A stretch of 6,912 nucleotides of DNA, taken from assembly GCA_947302065.1 (NCBI GenBank), contig CAMYUO010000098.1, forward strand, positions 1-6,912. Reading direction: 5' to 3'. The DNA is from an uncultured Clostridia bacterium. GTDB taxonomy: Bacteria; Bacillota; Clostridia; Oscillospirales; Ruminococcaceae. The position numbers and the translations under genes are program-made. The notes under the pieces were generated by a model. The model did not search any database, was not told the origin of the DNA, and was given only the letters and a program-made list of their open reading frames with translations. Of this stretch, positions 5,897-6,912 are shown piece by piece; position 1 is the stretch's first letter, and each line of letters opens with the position of its first letter.

Positions 5897-6343
5897 TTAC
5901 CTCTTCTCCCTCACAAGTCTTTCGGGGTCAAGCAGCGAGATGCGCTTTTTGTTCTCGGTGATAAAGAACTTCACCGTGCCGTTCTCTATCGGCGAGCGTG
6001 CTATCATCTCGGGCGTGATGTCCTCAACATCGGATACCCTGTCGACCATTATCCCCGCCTGATGCGACCCTATCTCCACCACGATAACGCAGCTGCGCTC
6101 GGTATAATCAGGCGCAGGCAGCGACATCCTCAGCGCAAAATCTATCACAGGTATCGCTTTGCCGCGGTGGTTCATTATCCCCTTTATATACTCGGGAAGA
6201 GTCGGTACATAGGTTATCTCGGGTATCTCGATGATATCCGTCACGTCGGTTATCAGAAAGGCATAGAATTTGTTGTCTGCAAAAAATGACAGTATTTTTC
6301 CGCCGCTTTGCTCAAATTCGCTGTCACGCTCGGTAAAAGCCAT
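5897..6343 (-). CDS. cheW: Chemotaxis coupling protein CheW
   Basis: A 148-residue single-domain CheW protein, the cytoplasmic adaptor that joins the CheA kinase to methyl-accepting chemoreceptors in the array. The domain spans about 15-143: KILSFFADNKFYAFLI opens the first beta-barrel, GIMNHRGKAIPVIDF (55-69) is the family signature with Arg60 in the N-x-R-G turn that contacts receptors, and GIMVDRVSDV (97-106) lies in the second barrel. No receiver domain is fused, so this is CheW and not CheV. The start at 6343 has AGGAG (minus strand of 6352-6356) 8 nt upstream. It follows cheA directly and in the same direction, as in many chemotaxis operons, and it stops in TAA 43 bp before mtnA. The hydrophilic N-terminus (1-14) is slightly longer than in minimal CheW proteins. 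Confidence 0.93.
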   Translation of the reverse strand: MAFTERDSEFEQSGGKILSFFADNKFYAFLITDVTDIIEIPEITYVPTLPEYIKGIMNHRGKAIPVIDFALRMSLPAPDYTERSCVIVVEIGSHQAGIMVDRVSDVEDITPEMIARSPIENGTVKFFITENKKRISLLDPERLVREKR

Positions 6344-6359
6344 TCATACCTCTCCTTTC

Positions 6360-6398
6360 CTATGCTTTTTCTTCCTTGATAAAGGGTCTGAGGATCTC
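6360..6398 (-). other. In-frame coding-like tail beyond the cheA stop codon
   Basis: Continuing the cheA frame past its TAG (6399-6401) gives 12 sense codons, reading EILRPFIKEEKA, and then a second TAG (6360-6362). The amphipathic, charged composition fits the C-terminal helix that usually follows the last strand of the CheA regulatory domain. If this tail were translated, the gap to cheW would shrink from 55 to 16 bp, just enough for the cheW ribosome site. I take it as the remnant of a longer cheA end. Confidence 0.55.
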
Positions 6399-6912
6399 CT
6401 AGATGTCAAGTGCTATCGTTATCGTTCCGTCACCGAGGATAGAGCATCCGCTCATTCCTGCCTCTTTCAGAGGATAATCCGAAAGCAGCGGCGAGAACGG
6501 CTTTACAACTATCTGCTGGTCGGATATGATGCTGTCCGCAAACAGCACAGCGCTCGTTTCGCCCTCCTTGCAGCAGAGCATTATGCCCTTTTCCACGTCG
6601 TGAACGTCGCTTTGCAAGCCGAAATGCTCGCTGAGCCTGATAAGCGGCAGACACTGTTCACGGAACATAACGAACTCGTTGCCGTCGGGGTCTAATATGT
6701 AGTTTTCCTGCTTGCAGGAGAACGCCTCCTGCACTGCGCTTATCGGCACGGACAGGCTGTTTTCGCCCACCTGCACGCTCAGCACGTCGATTATCGACAG
6801 CGACAGCGGTATGCGTATCGTGAACACCGAGCCGACACCGAATTCCGAGTCAACTATCAGCTTGCCGCCGACTTTCTCGATGTTCTTTTTTACAACGTCC
6901 ATTCCCACGCCT
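6399..6912 (-). CDS. cheA: Chemotaxis histidine kinase CheA, C-terminal part (5' end outside the window)
   Basis: The last 170 residues of CheA, the histidine kinase that phosphorylates CheY and CheB in response to receptors. Visible first is the end of the ATP-binding (P4) domain: GVGMDVVKKNIEKVGG, the G2-type box, then GVGSVFTIRIPLSLSIIDVL. The CheW-like P5 regulatory domain follows from about residue 42 to the end: LSVQVGENSLSVPISAVQEAF, then CLPLIRL, ISDQQIVVKPFSPLL and finally GCSILGDGTITIALDI. The dimerisation, His-phosphotransfer and CheY-binding domains would lie to the right and are not seen. The frame is open to the window edge; the GTG at 6906-6908 is an internal valine and not a start. 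The protein stops right after the last P5 strand at a TAG, shorter than usual, and a coding-like tail continues beyond it. The gene heads cheW and probably shares its transcript. Confidence 0.93.
   Translation of the reverse strand, partial: GVGMDVVKKNIEKVGGKLIVDSEFGVGSVFTIRIPLSLSIIDVLSVQVGENSLSVPISAVQEAFSCKQENYILDPDGNEFVMFREQCLPLIRLSEHFGLQSDVHDVEKGIMLCCKEGETSAVLFADSIISDQQIVVKPFSPLLSDYPLKEAGMSGCSILGDGTITIALDI

Noticed and set aside
5657..6289. A 210-residue rightward open frame
   Set aside because: It is antisense to mtnA and cheW, both of which have full sets of family motifs, and it has no convincing ribosome site.
6360..6401. TAG read as pyrrolysine or as a reassigned sense codon
   Set aside because: TAG ends the deaminase gene next to a terminator, the tail itself ends in TAG, and nothing in the window suggests pyrrolysine machinery. 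A point nonsense change is simpler.

Overview
The window looks like chromosomal DNA of a Gram-positive, motile anaerobe in the Clostridia, most likely Oscillospiraceae/Ruminococcaceae-like. This rests on strong GGAGG-type ribosome sites, sigma-A-like promoters, a CWB2-repeat wall protein, a low-GC Firmicute type of aminotransferase, and hairpin-rich intergenic repeats of a style I associate with Ruminococcus relatives. The taxonomic guess is inference; no rRNA or other marker is present. I see no tRNA, rRNA, CRISPR array, transposase, phage gene or obvious new multi-gene system.

Layout. Two genes run rightward, each with its own promoter. The first is a 426-residue PLP-dependent aminotransferase (266-1546) ending in an intrinsic terminator. 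The second is a 532-residue exported protein (1667-3265) with a signal peptide, an undescribed beta-rich N-terminal half and three C-terminal CWB2 wall-binding repeats. They face four leftward genes: the 3' end of cheA (cut by the right window edge), cheW, mtnA (methylthioribose-1-phosphate isomerase) and an MTA/SAH deaminase. A perfect 12-bp hairpin with T runs on both sides (3279-3309) serves as a shared terminator where the two groups converge.

How the genes work together. CheA and CheW are the histidine kinase and coupling protein of a chemoreceptor array. MtnA and the deaminase are two steps of S-adenosylmethionine by-product salvage: the deaminase turns 5'-methylthioadenosine into methylthioinosine (and/or SAH into S-inosylhomocysteine), a phosphorylase not present here would release methylthioribose-1-phosphate, and MtnA would isomerise it. 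mtnA lies only 43 bp behind cheW with no visible terminator, so it may be transcribed from the chemotaxis operon, whereas the deaminase has its own promoter and a palindromic candidate operator.

Points most worth a second look: an in-frame amber codon that appears to cut about 13 residues off CheA, with a protein-like tail still readable beyond it; the composite hairpin repeat between mtnA and the deaminase gene; the 19-bp dyad over the deaminase promoter; and the unassigned beta-helix-like domain of the wall protein.
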